Shown here in pieces: positions 17,092-25,599 of a stretch of DNA of 64,000 bases. The notes below the pieces were generated by a model that was not told the DNA's origin, did not search any database, and was given only the letters and a program-made list of their open reading frames with translations. The stretch comes from SIRX01 sp965214475 (GTDB lineage Bacteria; Actinomycetota; Rubrobacteria; Rubrobacterales; Rubrobacteraceae). How positions within the stretch are numbered: position 1 is the first letter of the stretch; each line of letters begins with the position of its first letter. The stretch is from positions 3,162,001 through 3,226,000 of the forward strand of contig OZ243953.1 in assembly GCA_965214475.1 (NCBI GenBank), written 5' to 3'. Both the position numbers and the translations under genes were made by a program.

Positions 17092-17442
17092 CTACGGCCG
17101 GAGCCGACACCCCGGACCATTGATCTCGGCCAACCTCAAGCCTTTTCGAGCCTGTGCTAGTTTCTGGGCTGCCTCCGCCCGCTCGTACCGCAGAGTTTCT
17201 AAAAGTTCGGAATCTCTATGCACCGACAAACTTTTCAGGCAAAGATCCAAAGTAGAGACGATGCCTCGTAACAATGCCGACCGATCCTTGGCCTCCAACA
17301 GCCGAGCATGAGGTTCGCAGACGAATACGCCTTTACAAGTGACTTCTCCGAAAAGGTTGCAGCGCACACTCTCCAGAGTCTCGTCTACCTTGCAACGAGA
17401 CTCCTCTTCAATGTGCAGATCTTTGGTCTCAGTGTTTGGCAA
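17092..17442 (-). CDS. Small Cys-containing hypothetical protein (116 aa)
   Basis: Unrecognised protein. Residues about 17-44 carry four Cys spaced as in a small metal-binding or redox module (SRCKV, VRCNLFGEVTC, FVCEPHARLLE), followed by a long amphipathic helical part with a fifth Cys (LDLCLKSL) and a Lys/Arg-rich end. The codons look like those of neighbouring genes, so it is probably real. TTG start with no strong ribosome site. Convergent with the Crp/Fnr-type gene 25 bases away. Confidence 0.5.
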   Translation of the reverse strand: MPNTETKDLHIEEESRCKVDETLESVRCNLFGEVTCKGVFVCEPHARLLEAKDRSALLRGIVSTLDLCLKSLSVHRDSELLETLRYERAEAAQKLAQARKGLRLAEINGPGCRLRP

Positions 17443-17714
17443 ACGAACAACGTCCCCTGCGCGACCGATGCGCTGCGCCAGTTAATCGGAGTCGGTCCGC
17501 TTGTCGGGACCCCAAATCGTGAAGCCTGTGCCCCTTCTTGGGTTTCGAAAGAAGCGGGCTCGGCGCCAGAGACAGCAATTACACCACCCAGTATAGTCCT
17601 CTCGCCGGCCAACCAACCACCATTTGGGTACATCAGGGCACTACGTGCTTGCACGCACTTACGCCGTCGGTGTCTTCGGGGTGATATAAAATCACTCAAA
17701 GGAGGCTGTAGAGC

Positions 17715-18185
17715 TTGTTCGAAGACTTCGACGCTATTCTCTGGGCTATCATAGCCGCCCTGATGTTTACCGGCGAGTTGCTGACCGTTTCGTTTTTCTT
17801 GTTGTTTTTCGCCGTCGGGGCGTTGGTTAGCCTGGCTATGGCGCTCGCAGGGGCTACCCTCACGGCCCAGATCATCGGTTTTATAGCGGCGTCGGTGCTC
17901 AGCATGATCGTCCTGCGGCCCGCGCTTTTGAACCGGCTGGCGTTGGCGGGCAGCGAACCTTACAAGGGACCGGGAAGCATCGAGGGTCGGAAAGCGGTGG
18001 TGACGGATGCTATAGAACCTGGCGAGAGTGGAATGGTGAGGATCGGCAACGGCGAGTTCTGGACGGCGCGAACACTCTACACGGGGGGAAGGATAGAGTC
18101 GGGTGCGCGGGTTCGGGTGCTGGGTAAGGAAAACCTTACGGCGCTGGTCGAGCCGTTGGACAGCGAGGAAGGAGAGCAGTCGTGA
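17715..18185 (+). CDS. NfeD-like membrane protein
   Basis: A 156-aa membrane protein of the short NfeD type. Two or three hydrophobic segments occupy residues about 7-75 (LWAIIAALMFTGELLTVSFF), followed by a soluble OB-fold domain at about 85-150 (GRKAVVTDAIEPGESGMVRIG, then RVLGKENLTALVEPL). These proteins pair with SPFH/stomatin proteins, as here: the next gene overlaps it by four bases. TTG start, chosen for the GGAGG nine bases upstream. Confidence 0.9.
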   Translation: MFEDFDAILWAIIAALMFTGELLTVSFFLLFFAVGALVSLAMALAGATLTAQIIGFIAASVLSMIVLRPALLNRLALAGSEPYKGPGSIEGRKAVVTDAIEPGESGMVRIGNGEFWTARTLYTGGRIESGARVRVLGKENLTALVEPLDSEEGEQS

Positions 18186-19174
18186 CGAGTTTGGTGATTC
18201 TTGGAATTTTGGCGTTCATGGTGTTCCTGGTGGCTGCGCGGAGCATCAGGGTCATTCCGCAGAATCGGGTCGGAATCGTGCAACGGTTCGGACGGTACCA
18301 CCGGACGGCCGAGAGCGGACTGACGTTCGTGGTTCCCGTGATGGATCGTATGTTGCCCAAGACCGACTTGCGGGAGCAGGTCGTGTCGTTTCAGCCGCAG
18401 GCGGTCATTACAAACGATAACGTGGGAATGCAGATCTCCACGGTCGTCTACTACCAGGTCGTGGACGCCCGGGCTTCGGAGTATGAGGTCGCGAACTTCC
18501 ACCTGGCGCTGGAGCAGATCACCCAGACCACTTTGCGGAACGTTATCGGGAACCTGCAACTCGACCAGACATTGACCTCGCGCGATGAGATCAACTCCAA
18601 GCTCCGCTCCGTTCTGGACGAGGTAACGGAGAAGTGGGGCATCCGCATCACGCGGGTGGAGCTAAAAGAGATCATCCCGCCCCGTGACATCCAACAGGCG
18701 ATGGAGAAGCAGATGCAGGCCGAGCGGACCCGCCGGGCCTCCATCCTGACCGCCGAGGGCGATAAAAAGGCCGCCGTCTTGAAGGCTGAAGGCGAGAAAG
18801 CATCCTCCATCCTCAAAGCTGAGGGTGACCAGAAGGCCGCCGTACTGCGGGCCGAGGGTGAGGCCGAAGCCTACCGCAACGTTCAGGACGCCCAGATCGA
18901 GATGACCGGACGCCTCTTTGAGCGGCTCGAAAACTCCGACCTGAGTCCTGAGTCCCTGCGCTATCTCTACCTCAAGGCGCTCCCGGAGATGGCGAAAGGC
19001 CCTGCCAGCAAGCTCTTCGTCGTCCCCTCCGAGATTCAAGACCTAGCCGGTACGATAGGCGCTCTGGCCGGCGGGGCCTCGATGGCGAACGAGGACGACC
19101 CGGAGAATGAGACACAGCAGCGTCGCCTGAACGCCCCGAACGGTGAAGCTGGGCGCAAGAACTTGAAGCGTTAG
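18182..19174 (+). CDS. SPFH/stomatin-like membrane scaffold protein (slipin)
   Basis: A 330-aa membrane protein. One N-terminal hydrophobic segment (LVILGILAFMVFLVAARS) is followed by a Band-7/SPFH domain at about 22-200 (IPQNRVGIVQRFGRYHRT, TDLREQVVSF, then GIRITRVELKEIIPPRDI). A coiled coil at about 180-235 is built of four tandem 11-residue units of the type AEGDKKAAVLK, typical of flotillin/stomatin oligomers. It overlaps the NfeD gene (GTG within the NfeD stop region), so the pair is translationally coupled and likely forms a membrane microdomain complex. The polar C-terminal 40 residues are probably disordered. Confidence 0.92.
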   Translation: MTSLVILGILAFMVFLVAARSIRVIPQNRVGIVQRFGRYHRTAESGLTFVVPVMDRMLPKTDLREQVVSFQPQAVITNDNVGMQISTVVYYQVVDARASEYEVANFHLALEQITQTTLRNVIGNLQLDQTLTSRDEINSKLRSVLDEVTEKWGIRITRVELKEIIPPRDIQQAMEKQMQAERTRRASILTAEGDKKAAVLKAEGEKASSILKAEGDQKAAVLRAEGEAEAYRNVQDAQIEMTGRLFERLENSDLSPESLRYLYLKALPEMAKGPASKLFVVPSEIQDLAGTIGALAGGASMANEDDPENETQQRRLNAPNGEAGRKNLKR

Positions 19175-19236
19175 GAAAATTACCGCAAAGCAAGGGTTGT
19201 AGGGCCAGACTGCCCAATAGAATCCGACTCCACTGT

Positions 19237-19264
19237 TTGACTATGTGCTCGTGTCATGTATACT
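19237..19264 (+). promoter_or_regulatory. Sigma-A-type promoter of the helicase leader
   Basis: TTGACT (19237-19242) and TATACT (19259-19264) with a 16-base spacer, close to consensus. Predicted start of transcription is near 19271, only about 35 bases before a terminator hairpin. Confidence 0.8.
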
Positions 19265-19304
19265 AGGCAAGCTACATAATTGAGAACATACGTCCACGAT
19301 TATC

Positions 19305-19337
19305 GAGACGGCGCACGTAAAGCGCGTCTCTTTTTTT
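19305..19337 (+). terminator. Intrinsic terminator or attenuator before the DEAD-box gene
   Basis: GAGACGGCGC and GCGCGTCTC form a stem with one bulged base around a 7-base loop, followed directly by seven T residues (19331-19337). It lies between the promoter at 19237 and the helicase start at 19436, so it is either an attenuator or the end of a leader RNA of about 67 nucleotides. Confidence 0.8.
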
Positions 19338-19435
19338 GTGTCCTGTGCTTATCCTCTCCCGTCGAGTGGTCGCCCATGACGTAATTGCTCCCTATGGTGG
19401 CGACGACTGGAAACGACAAGAGGAGAACATTTTTT

Positions 19436-20587
19436 ATGATTACAGATGCACCTGCCGAGGCCCAGACGGCTTCGTTCGAGGACTTTCGGTTCTCGAAGAA
19501 CGTCCACCGGGCTGTTGCCGAGCAGGGTTGGGATAGTCCGACCCCGATACAGACTCTGGCGTTGCCGGAGCTTCTGCGCGGCCAGGACGTCGTGGGTTTG
19601 GCCCAGACCGGTAGCGGCAAGACGGCCGCTTTCTCGATACCGATGATCGAGGGTATCGACCGCCGGGAACGGGGCGTTCAGGCGCTCGTGCTGGTCCCGA
19701 CGCGGGAGCTCGCGTCTCAGGCGGCGACGGAAATATCCAATCTCAGCCGCTACGAGCCGGTGCGGCCGTTGGTTTTGTGCGGCGGCACGAATATCGGGCC
19801 GCAGATCAAAGCTCTCAAAGGCCGCACGCACCCGGTCGTAGTTGGTACTCCGGGACGTATTCTGGACCATTTGCAGCGCGGGACGCTGAAGCTCAGCGGT
19901 GTGCGCTACCTGGTGCTGGATGAGGCCGACCGGATGCTCGACATGGGCTTTGCGCCGGACGTCGGGCGCATCCTCTCGCACACGCCGGACGAGCGGCAGA
20001 CGGCGCTCTTCTCAGCCACGATGCCGGATGCGATACAGAGCATGGTCAAACGCCACATGCGGTCCCCGAAGCGGCTCGCGGTCGAGTCCGAGGCCCCCAC
20101 GGTAGATACCGTCGAACAGGTCTACTACCGGGTGTCCGGGAACAACAAGACGAGCGCGCTAAGAACTTTGATCGACGCAGAAGAGAAGCCCCTGGCGATA
20201 GTTTTCCGGCGCACGAAGCACGGCGCGACCAAGCTGCACCGCCAGCTAGAGCGGAGCGGCTACAGTGCGGGTCTGTTGCACGGTGGCAAGACGCAGGCGC
20301 AGCGGAACAAGGCGCTCGCCGCGTTTGCCGGCGGACGGACAAGGATCCTCGTGGCGACCAACGTTGCGGCCCGGGGCATCGACGTTCCGAACATCTCGCA
20401 CGTCGTCAACTACGACTTGCCGGAAGACGTGGACACTTACGTACACCGCATCGGCCGCACGGCCCGGGCGGGTAAGGAAGGGATCGCGGCGACGCTCGTC
20501 GGCGAGGCCGAGGTCAGGGACTTCGAGAAGATCAAACGCAAACTACCCGTCCAGGTGCGCGAGAGCAAACTTCCTCTCTCAGCCTAA
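19436..20587 (+). CDS. DEAD-box ATP-dependent RNA helicase
   Basis: A 383-aa RNA helicase. Motifs in order: Q-motif region (FEDFRFS, then TPIQ), motif I AQTGSGKTAAF, Ia PTRELASQ, II VLDEADRML, III FSATMP, then GRTRILVATNVAARGIDVP and VI HRIGRTARAGKEG. A longer frame runs back to 19385, but AGAGGAG precedes the ATG at 19436 and the family's typical N-terminus starts there. The C-terminal tail is short, with no RNA-binding extension, unlike CsdA or DbpA. It follows a promoter-terminator leader that suggests conditional readthrough. Confidence 0.93.
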   Translation: MITDAPAEAQTASFEDFRFSKNVHRAVAEQGWDSPTPIQTLALPELLRGQDVVGLAQTGSGKTAAFSIPMIEGIDRRERGVQALVLVPTRELASQAATEISNLSRYEPVRPLVLCGGTNIGPQIKALKGRTHPVVVGTPGRILDHLQRGTLKLSGVRYLVLDEADRMLDMGFAPDVGRILSHTPDERQTALFSATMPDAIQSMVKRHMRSPKRLAVESEAPTVDTVEQVYYRVSGNNKTSALRTLIDAEEKPLAIVFRRTKHGATKLHRQLERSGYSAGLLHGGKTQAQRNKALAAFAGGRTRILVATNVAARGIDVPNISHVVNYDLPEDVDTYVHRIGRTARAGKEGIAATLVGEAEVRDFEKIKRKLPVQVRESKLPLSA

Positions 20588-21096
20588 AGACGGAACCTTC
20601 GCCGCGCGACCACCAATAAGATCGCGTGCTCTACGAACGTGAACGCCAGCCCGTAGCGTTCACGTTCCCGGTAGGAGATCGGACTGCGAAAACGTAGATC
20701 GGACACGGGCCAAAACAGAGGTCGGGCGTCGGAGCCGTGGGTTAGAACACCTGCGGCTTCGTGGCCGGCCCAGCCGAGCAGAAAAGCGAATAATACTCTC
20801 CTCTGATCATACTTAACTCCCCCCAACGCTGCGTACATCAAGAGGAAAATCGTTACAGGAAGAGTAGAGTGAAGCCCGGCGTCGGACCTGCGGAAGACGT
20901 TCCGTCCGCAGATTTCTTTCAGAAAGTCTTCCCGTGAGTACCGGCCCCGTCGCACCCAGAGCCAGGTAGCGCCGATACCGGCGGGGACATCGGATATCGT
21001 GGCCCCTGCAAAGGCCCCGGGGGAGGATAGGCTGTTGTCCGGCTCTAGGCGCCGGGCCGCGGCGAGGGTCAGAAGCGCGTGCGAATAGGTCCGCAT
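20584..21096 (-). CDS. YdjM-like (DUF457) membrane-bound hydrolase-family protein
   Basis: A 170-aa membrane protein. It resembles membrane metal-dependent hydrolases of the YdjM type: an early RTYSHALLTLAAAR with His, SDVPAG, a central LHSTLPVTIFLLM, then GWAGHEAAGVLTHGSDARPLF with conserved His/Asp, and PVSDLRF. Three or four hydrophobic segments. Enzyme activity has not been firmly established for the family. It converges with the helicase gene; the stops overlap by four bases. Confidence 0.65.
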   Translation of the reverse strand: MRTYSHALLTLAAARRLEPDNSLSSPGAFAGATISDVPAGIGATWLWVRRGRYSREDFLKEICGRNVFRRSDAGLHSTLPVTIFLLMYAALGGVKYDQRRVLFAFLLGWAGHEAAGVLTHGSDARPLFWPVSDLRFRSPISYRERERYGLAFTFVEHAILLVVARRRFRL

Positions 21097-21165
21097 GCGG
21101 GAGAGTTTACACCGCTCCCTTCGTAAGACGTTACCATGTACGGGACGGCTTTAGAGGAGGCGACG

Positions 21166-22059
21166 ATGGATGTTCTGGTAAGTGGTGCTACGGGGCTCGT
21201 AGGCTCTGCTTTGAGCGAGGAGCTCGAAAACAAAGGTCACAATGTAATTGTCCTGAGCCGGTCGAAGCCCAGTTCGGAGGACACGATCCGCTGGGATCCG
21301 TCGCGCGGCCAGATCGACGCCTCCCGGCTCGAAGGCTTGGACGCTGTCGTTCACCTGGCGGGAGAGAACATCGTCGGGCGCTGGACGGACGAGAAAAAGC
21401 GGAAGATTCTGGACAGCCGGGTACAGGGGACACGTCTGTTGGCGGAAACTGTAGCAGGTCTCTCCGAAAAGCCTGGGGCCATGATCTGCGCCTCGGCCAT
21501 CGGATACTACGGCGACCGGGGCAACGAGCTTCTGCGCGAAGAGAGCGCTCTGGGAGACGCTTTCCTCTCCGAGGTAGTCGAAGAATGGGAGGCCGCCGCG
21601 GAGCCCGCCCGAGAGGCGGATATCCGGGTGGCAAACCTGCGGTTCGGGATTGTCTTGAGTCCGGAGGGTGGCGCCCTGGGAACGACGCTCCCGCTTTTCA
21701 AGATCGGTGGGGGCGGTAAGGTCGGGAACGGCCGCCAGTGGTGGAGTTGGGTCGCACTCGACGACGTGGTGGGGACGCTCGTTCACGCCCTCGAAAACGA
21801 TTCCGTGGAAGGACCGGTCAACGTCGTTGCGCCAAACCCGATGACCAACGCGGAATACACGAAGGTCTTGGGAGACGTGCTGAATCGTCCAACGGTACTT
21901 CCTGCGCCGGCCCCCGCGCTACGTGCGGTTTTAGGAGAGGTAGCCGATGAGTTGCTGCTGGCGAGCGCCCGCGTCGAGCCGGCAAAGCTCAAAGAGACGG
22001 ACTATGACTTCCGCTACCCGGAACTTGAGGGCGCGCTCCGGCATCTGCTGGACTGGTAG
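21166..22059 (+). CDS. TIGR01777-type NAD(P)-binding epimerase (YfcH-like)
   Basis: A 297-aa extended-SDR protein. The Rossmann motif SGATGLVGSAL is at the N-terminus, then VVHLAGENIVGRW, ICASAIGYYGDRG and RFGIVLSPEGGAL, the signature segments of the YfcH/SDR39U1 group. The C-terminal piece (VNVVAPNPMTNAEYTK, ASARVEPAKL) also fits. An upstream in-frame ATG exists at 21136, but GAGGAGG at 21154-21160 fits the ATG at 21166. The reaction is unknown. The deaminase gene follows within two bases, suggesting co-transcription. Confidence 0.88.
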   Translation: MDVLVSGATGLVGSALSEELENKGHNVIVLSRSKPSSEDTIRWDPSRGQIDASRLEGLDAVVHLAGENIVGRWTDEKKRKILDSRVQGTRLLAETVAGLSEKPGAMICASAIGYYGDRGNELLREESALGDAFLSEVVEEWEAAAEPAREADIRVANLRFGIVLSPEGGALGTTLPLFKIGGGGKVGNGRQWWSWVALDDVVGTLVHALENDSVEGPVNVVAPNPMTNAEYTKVLGDVLNRPTVLPAPAPALRAVLGEVADELLLASARVEPAKLKETDYDFRYPELEGALRHLLDW

Positions 22060-22061
22060 CT

Positions 22062-22520
22062 GTGAACCACGAAAGCTACATACGCCGGGCTATCGAGATC
22101 GCCCACGGGAACCCCGACGCGCCGTTCGGGTGTGTGATCGTGGACAGAAAGACCGGCGAAGTCGTAGCCAAGGGCCTCAACAACGCTGAAGAGAGCCCTA
22201 TTCTCCACGGAGAGACCGCCGCCATAATAGCGCTCTTCGAGGGGAATCCTGGTGTGGATACGGCCCATCTCGTCCTATACACGACCGCAGAGCCGTGTTC
22301 GATGTGCTCCGGTGCGATCCTCTGGTCCGGTATTCCGCACGTTGTATACGGAACCTCGATAGAAACGCTCAAAAGACTCAACCTGCCGCATATAGACTTG
22401 CCTTGCGAAGAGGTCGCGGGCCGGGCTTCCTTCGAAGGCTTTACCGCTACGGGTGGTGTGCTGGAGCAGGATTGCGATGCTTTGTTCGAGAAATTCGCGG
22501 CGCGGAGCGACGACCCTTAG
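22062..22520 (+). CDS. CMP/dCMP-type (nucleoside/guanine) deaminase
   Basis: A 152-aa zinc deaminase. The zinc site is complete: HGETAAI (ligand His and proton-shuttle Glu) and EPCSMCSGAI (two Cys ligands). Length and IVDRKTGEVVAKGLNN fit the small guanine or nucleoside deaminase group; tRNA adenosine deaminase (TadA) is an alternative but the flanking motifs differ. GTG start, two bases after the epimerase stop. Confidence 0.87.
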   Translation: MNHESYIRRAIEIAHGNPDAPFGCVIVDRKTGEVVAKGLNNAEESPILHGETAAIIALFEGNPGVDTAHLVLYTTAEPCSMCSGAILWSGIPHVVYGTSIETLKRLNLPHIDLPCEEVAGRASFEGFTATGGVLEQDCDALFEKFAARSDDP

Positions 22521-22566
22521 GCGCCACGTTACGCTCCTTGTAGAATGGCGAGCCGCGCCGGAAGCA

Positions 22567-23613
22567 TTACCCTAGAATCTCCGCCAGGAATCCTGCTTCG
22601 TGCAGTATCTCCCGGGCTTTCAGCGCTGCTTCGGCATCCAGCGTTAGGACGAGGGCGGCGCGCTCGGTGTTGGAGTGGCGGACGTAGAGGTCGAGGATGT
22701 TTATGGTGTTGGAGCCCATGAGCGTCGTCACCTCGGCGAAGACGCCGGGACGGTTCTCTACCGGGATGGCGATCTCCGCGTTGTCGCCGGTACCCTCGAT
22801 GAGGATGCCACCCAAAGCGTCGTAGGCGTCCTGGGCTTCGTAGAAGCGGCGCTGCATGCTTTTTTTGTCCCCGATCTCACTCCCAAGCTGCGCCATTGAC
22901 CCGGCGAATGAACCAAGTGCCTCACCCAACGCCGGCGCATTCTCCGCCAAAATATCCGACCACAACTCCGGGTTGGACGCCCCGACCCGTGTGAGGTCCC
23001 GGAAGGAGGGTCCGGCGAAAGATAGTGCTTCGGGTGAGATGTCTGCGGCGACTTTCAAGAGTGCCGCCGCCATGAGATGCGGCAGATGTGAGAGGGCCGC
23101 CATGAGCAGGTCGTGCTTCTCGGGGTCTACGGCGGTCGGCATCGCACCGAGTTCCCGCACGAAAGCTGCGACTTCCCGGTAGTCTTCCGGATCGGTCTTT
23201 CTGGTGGGGGTGAGGAAGTACCGGGCACCGTTGAAAAGCTCGGGGCGGGCGTTAGTGACGCCGGAGAGCTGGCTTCCGGCCATCGGATGCCCGCCGACGA
23301 AACGGAGATCCTGCCTTCCCGCTTCCTCTACGATGGCGTTCTTGGTGCTGGCGGCGTCGGTGACGAGGGCATTCGTTGGTGGTAGCTGGGAGAGCAGGTC
23401 TCGCACCTTCGAGATCGGGGCGGCGAGTACCAGGATGTCCGCGTCCCGCACCTCTTTTACGGTGGAAGGACGGTCTACGGCGCCGAGGCTGGTGGCCTCT
23501 TCCAGCACCTCGGGCGAGTCGACCCCGATGACTTCCCAACCAGCATCCCGGGCGGCGAGGCCGATGGAGCCCCCGATCAGACCAACCCCAATTATCCCGA
23601 GCGACCGGCTCAA
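22567..23613 (-). CDS. tyrA: Prephenate dehydrogenase with ACT domain (TyrA)
   Basis: Makes 4-hydroxyphenylpyruvate from prephenate in tyrosine synthesis. 348 aa: Rossmann motif IGVGLIGGSIGLA, VDSPEVLEEA, LVTDAASTKNAIV, FVGGHPMAGSQLSG (key His) and ALSHLPHLMAAAL. A C-terminal ACT domain at about 275-345 (IPVENRPGVFAEVTTLMGSN) is likely the site of feedback control by tyrosine. A longer frame runs upstream, but the TTG at 23613 overlaps the hisC stop as TTGA and is preceded by GAGG, so the two genes are coupled. Confidence 0.92.
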   Translation of the reverse strand: MSRSLGIIGVGLIGGSIGLAARDAGWEVIGVDSPEVLEEATSLGAVDRPSTVKEVRDADILVLAAPISKVRDLLSQLPPTNALVTDAASTKNAIVEEAGRQDLRFVGGHPMAGSQLSGVTNARPELFNGARYFLTPTRKTDPEDYREVAAFVRELGAMPTAVDPEKHDLLMAALSHLPHLMAAALLKVAADISPEALSFAGPSFRDLTRVGASNPELWSDILAENAPALGEALGSFAGSMAQLGSEIGDKKSMQRRFYEAQDAYDALGGILIEGTGDNAEIAIPVENRPGVFAEVTTLMGSNTINILDLYVRHSNTERAALVLTLDAEAALKAREILHEAGFLAEILG

Positions 23614-24662
23614 CGCAATGCCTCGATCACCCGATCGTTCTCCTCCGTGTTGCCGACTGTGACCCGGCTCCAACCGGGATACCCGAGCGCTTCTCCTTCG
23701 CGCACCAACACCCCGGACTCCTCGAACTCTCCCGCACCGAAAGCGACCATTATGAAGTTCCCCTGGGATGGAATGAAATCCAGGTCCGCGTTTTGAAAAG
23801 CCTCTTGCAACCGATGCCGCTCGCGTATTACGAACTCTGCCCGCGCGTGGACTTTGTCCTGGGCGAGCATAGAGGCGGTGGCGGCGACCTGGGCGGCCAG
23901 GTTTACGGAGACCGGGAACCGGACCCGTTCGGCGTAGTCGGCGATCTTCTCGGATGCGATTCCGTACCCGGCCCTCAGCCCCGCCAGACCATGAGCCTTC
24001 GAGAACGTGCGGGCCACGACAACGTTGTCGCTTTCGAGTGCTAGCGTATGAGAATCTTTGTAGTCAGGGTCTTCGACGAATTCAACGTAGGCTTCGTCGA
24101 CGATCAAGAGGACTTCCTCGGGCAACTCTGCGGCCAGTTCGCGCACTCTATCTAGACTCAGGTAGGTGCCGCTGGGGTTGTTTGGGTTGCATAAGATCAT
24201 AGCTCTTGTGTCCGGTCCGACTGCAGAGAGTAGTGCTTCTGGTTTAATCTCACTCCGCTCCGTCAGCGGTACCTGCCGCGCCGTCATCCCCAAAACGGTG
24301 CATAACATCGGATACAGGCTGAAAGACGGCCAGCCAAAGACGACTTCGCCACCGCCCGGCAGCAACTGGAGCACGTTCATCAAAACCTCGCTCGACCCAT
24401 TGCCGACCAAGACGTTGCGCGGCTCACTGCCGGGGTTCGCGTCCGCTATGGCCTGCCGCAGTTGGGATACGTGGCTGTCCGGATACCGGTTGGCGCGGGG
24501 TAGCATCTCGGTCAAAGCTGCTTCCGCTTCCGGGAGTGGGCCGAAGGCAAGTTCGTTGGAGGTTAGCTTTGCGTAGCTGTCGTCTTGCCCCTCAGCCGCC
24601 ATCCTCCATGATTTTGGTGGAACATAGGGCCTCAACGGTTCTAGCTCCGGCCTGAACTTCAA
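23610..24662 (-). CDS. hisC: Histidinol-phosphate / aromatic aminotransferase (HisC-like)
   Basis: A 350-aa PLP-dependent class I/II aminotransferase. PLP Lys lies in ARTFSKAHGLAGLRAGYG; other family motifs are NGSSEVLMN, LCNPNNPSGTY, and IVDEAYVEF. It is coupled to tyrA by a TTGA overlap. With tyrA here and chorismate mutase and DAHP synthase close by on the other strand, its main job may be aromatic transamination, although the sequence class is HisC. Confidence 0.88.
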   Translation of the reverse strand: MKFRPELEPLRPYVPPKSWRMAAEGQDDSYAKLTSNELAFGPLPEAEAALTEMLPRANRYPDSHVSQLRQAIADANPGSEPRNVLVGNGSSEVLMNVLQLLPGGGEVVFGWPSFSLYPMLCTVLGMTARQVPLTERSEIKPEALLSAVGPDTRAMILCNPNNPSGTYLSLDRVRELAAELPEEVLLIVDEAYVEFVEDPDYKDSHTLALESDNVVVARTFSKAHGLAGLRAGYGIASEKIADYAERVRFPVSVNLAAQVAATASMLAQDKVHARAEFVIRERHRLQEAFQNADLDFIPSQGNFIMVAFGAGEFEESGVLVREGEALGYPGWSRVTVGNTEENDRVIEALR

Positions 24663-24756
24663 GCTTTCTCCTTCTGGTTTCTATCCTCGATGTTATACCG
24701 GTAGACTAATTATCAGTGAGGTGAGTTGCAATATGTCCTTGAGAAAGGGACTCGTG

Positions 24757-25218
24757 CTACACGGCCTGTCGTAGGTGCTCGAATAGGACGATGCCGACGG
24801 AGACGGCGAGATTTATGCTCTTGGTTACACCCTGCTGAGGTATTGTTAGATGCGTACCGCACAGGTCCAATAGCTCCGGACTAATTCCATTGCCCTCGGA
24901 ACCGAAAAGAATAGTGTCGTCTGGCCGAAACGTAAAGTGTGTTAGCGGGATAGCGGTTTGACAGGGCACGGTTGCGACTTTACGATCTGGAAGCTCAGAG
25001 AGAAAGTATCTTGGGTTTTCGATCCGCTCGAACTCGATCCGAAAGAATGCGCCGGCGGAGACTTTTCGGATGTGCCGGGTACGACTCTTACCGTAGCGGT
25101 CGCGGATGAGTCGGTTGGGATCATGGACGTAGCAGCGTTTTATCCCGAGCGCCTCCAACGTCCTCGCCACGAGGCAGACATTTGCAAAATCCTGTGGTGC
25201 GTCGAGGAATACGTTCAT
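24757..25218 (-). CDS. SpoU/TrmH-family RNA 2'-O-methyltransferase
   Basis: A 153-aa SPOUT-class methyltransferase. Trefoil-knot motifs: N-terminal Asn-Arg region (FANVCLVARTLEALG), motif 2 ILFGSEGNGISPELL, and motif 3 IPQQGVTKSINLAVSVGI. Small size without an RNA-binding N-terminal extension suggests a tRNA-modifying TrmL/TrmH-like enzyme, but the target is not predictable. AAGGAG precedes the ATG. Confidence 0.82.
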   Translation of the reverse strand: MNVFLDAPQDFANVCLVARTLEALGIKRCYVHDPNRLIRDRYGKSRTRHIRKVSAGAFFRIEFERIENPRYFLSELPDRKVATVPCQTAIPLTHFTFRPDDTILFGSEGNGISPELLDLCGTHLTIPQQGVTKSINLAVSVGIVLFEHLRQAV

Positions 25219-25261
25219 GGCTCCTTCTTTTGTAGTCGAAGGGTAGAGGAAACGGCATGGG

Positions 25262-25290
25262 CTGACCGCTCAAAGCTTACCTGATACAAT
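25262..25290 (+). promoter_or_regulatory. Promoter of chorismate mutase-DAHP synthase, near-leaderless
   Basis: CTGACC (25262-25267) and TACAAT (25285-25290) with a 17-base spacer. The ATG at 25301 lies 10 bases beyond the -10 box, so the transcript starts at or within a few bases of the start codon, and no ribosome site is present. Confidence 0.65.
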
Positions 25291-25300
25291 CCCAAGTCTT

Positions 25301-25597
25301 ATGGAAAACGCTGAGATTCAGGAAAGAATGCAGACGCTCAGGGAGCGGGTGAACGAGGTGGATCAGGACCTCGTCCGGGCTCTGAACGAGCGGGCGAGTA
25401 TCGTGCAGGAGATCGTCGCGATGAAGGCCGAAGCGGGCGTGCCGCTATTCGATCCGAAGCGGGAAGAAGAAATTCTGCAACGGATCGAGAGCTACAACGA
25501 GGGACCGATCTACGACACTTCGTTGCGCGAGATCTTCGAGTTGATTCTGCACCGCATCCGGGATCTCGAAATTCAACGCGGGGAGTTTTACAAGTAG
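25301..25597 (+). CDS. Chorismate mutase (AroQ type)
   Basis: Converts chorismate to prephenate. 98 aa, the standard size of the all-helical AroQ fold: LRERVNEVDQDLVRALNERASIV in helix 1 (active-site Arg and Lys/Glu pattern), then MKAEAGVPLFDPKREEEIL and FELILHRIRDLE. The next gene begins two bases after its stop. Pairing with DAHP synthase mirrors Bacillus, where the two are fused, and usually serves feedback regulation. Confidence 0.9.
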   Translation: MENAEIQERMQTLRERVNEVDQDLVRALNERASIVQEIVAMKAEAGVPLFDPKREEEILQRIESYNEGPIYDTSLREIFELILHRIRDLEIQRGEFYK

Positions 25598-25599
25598 CG

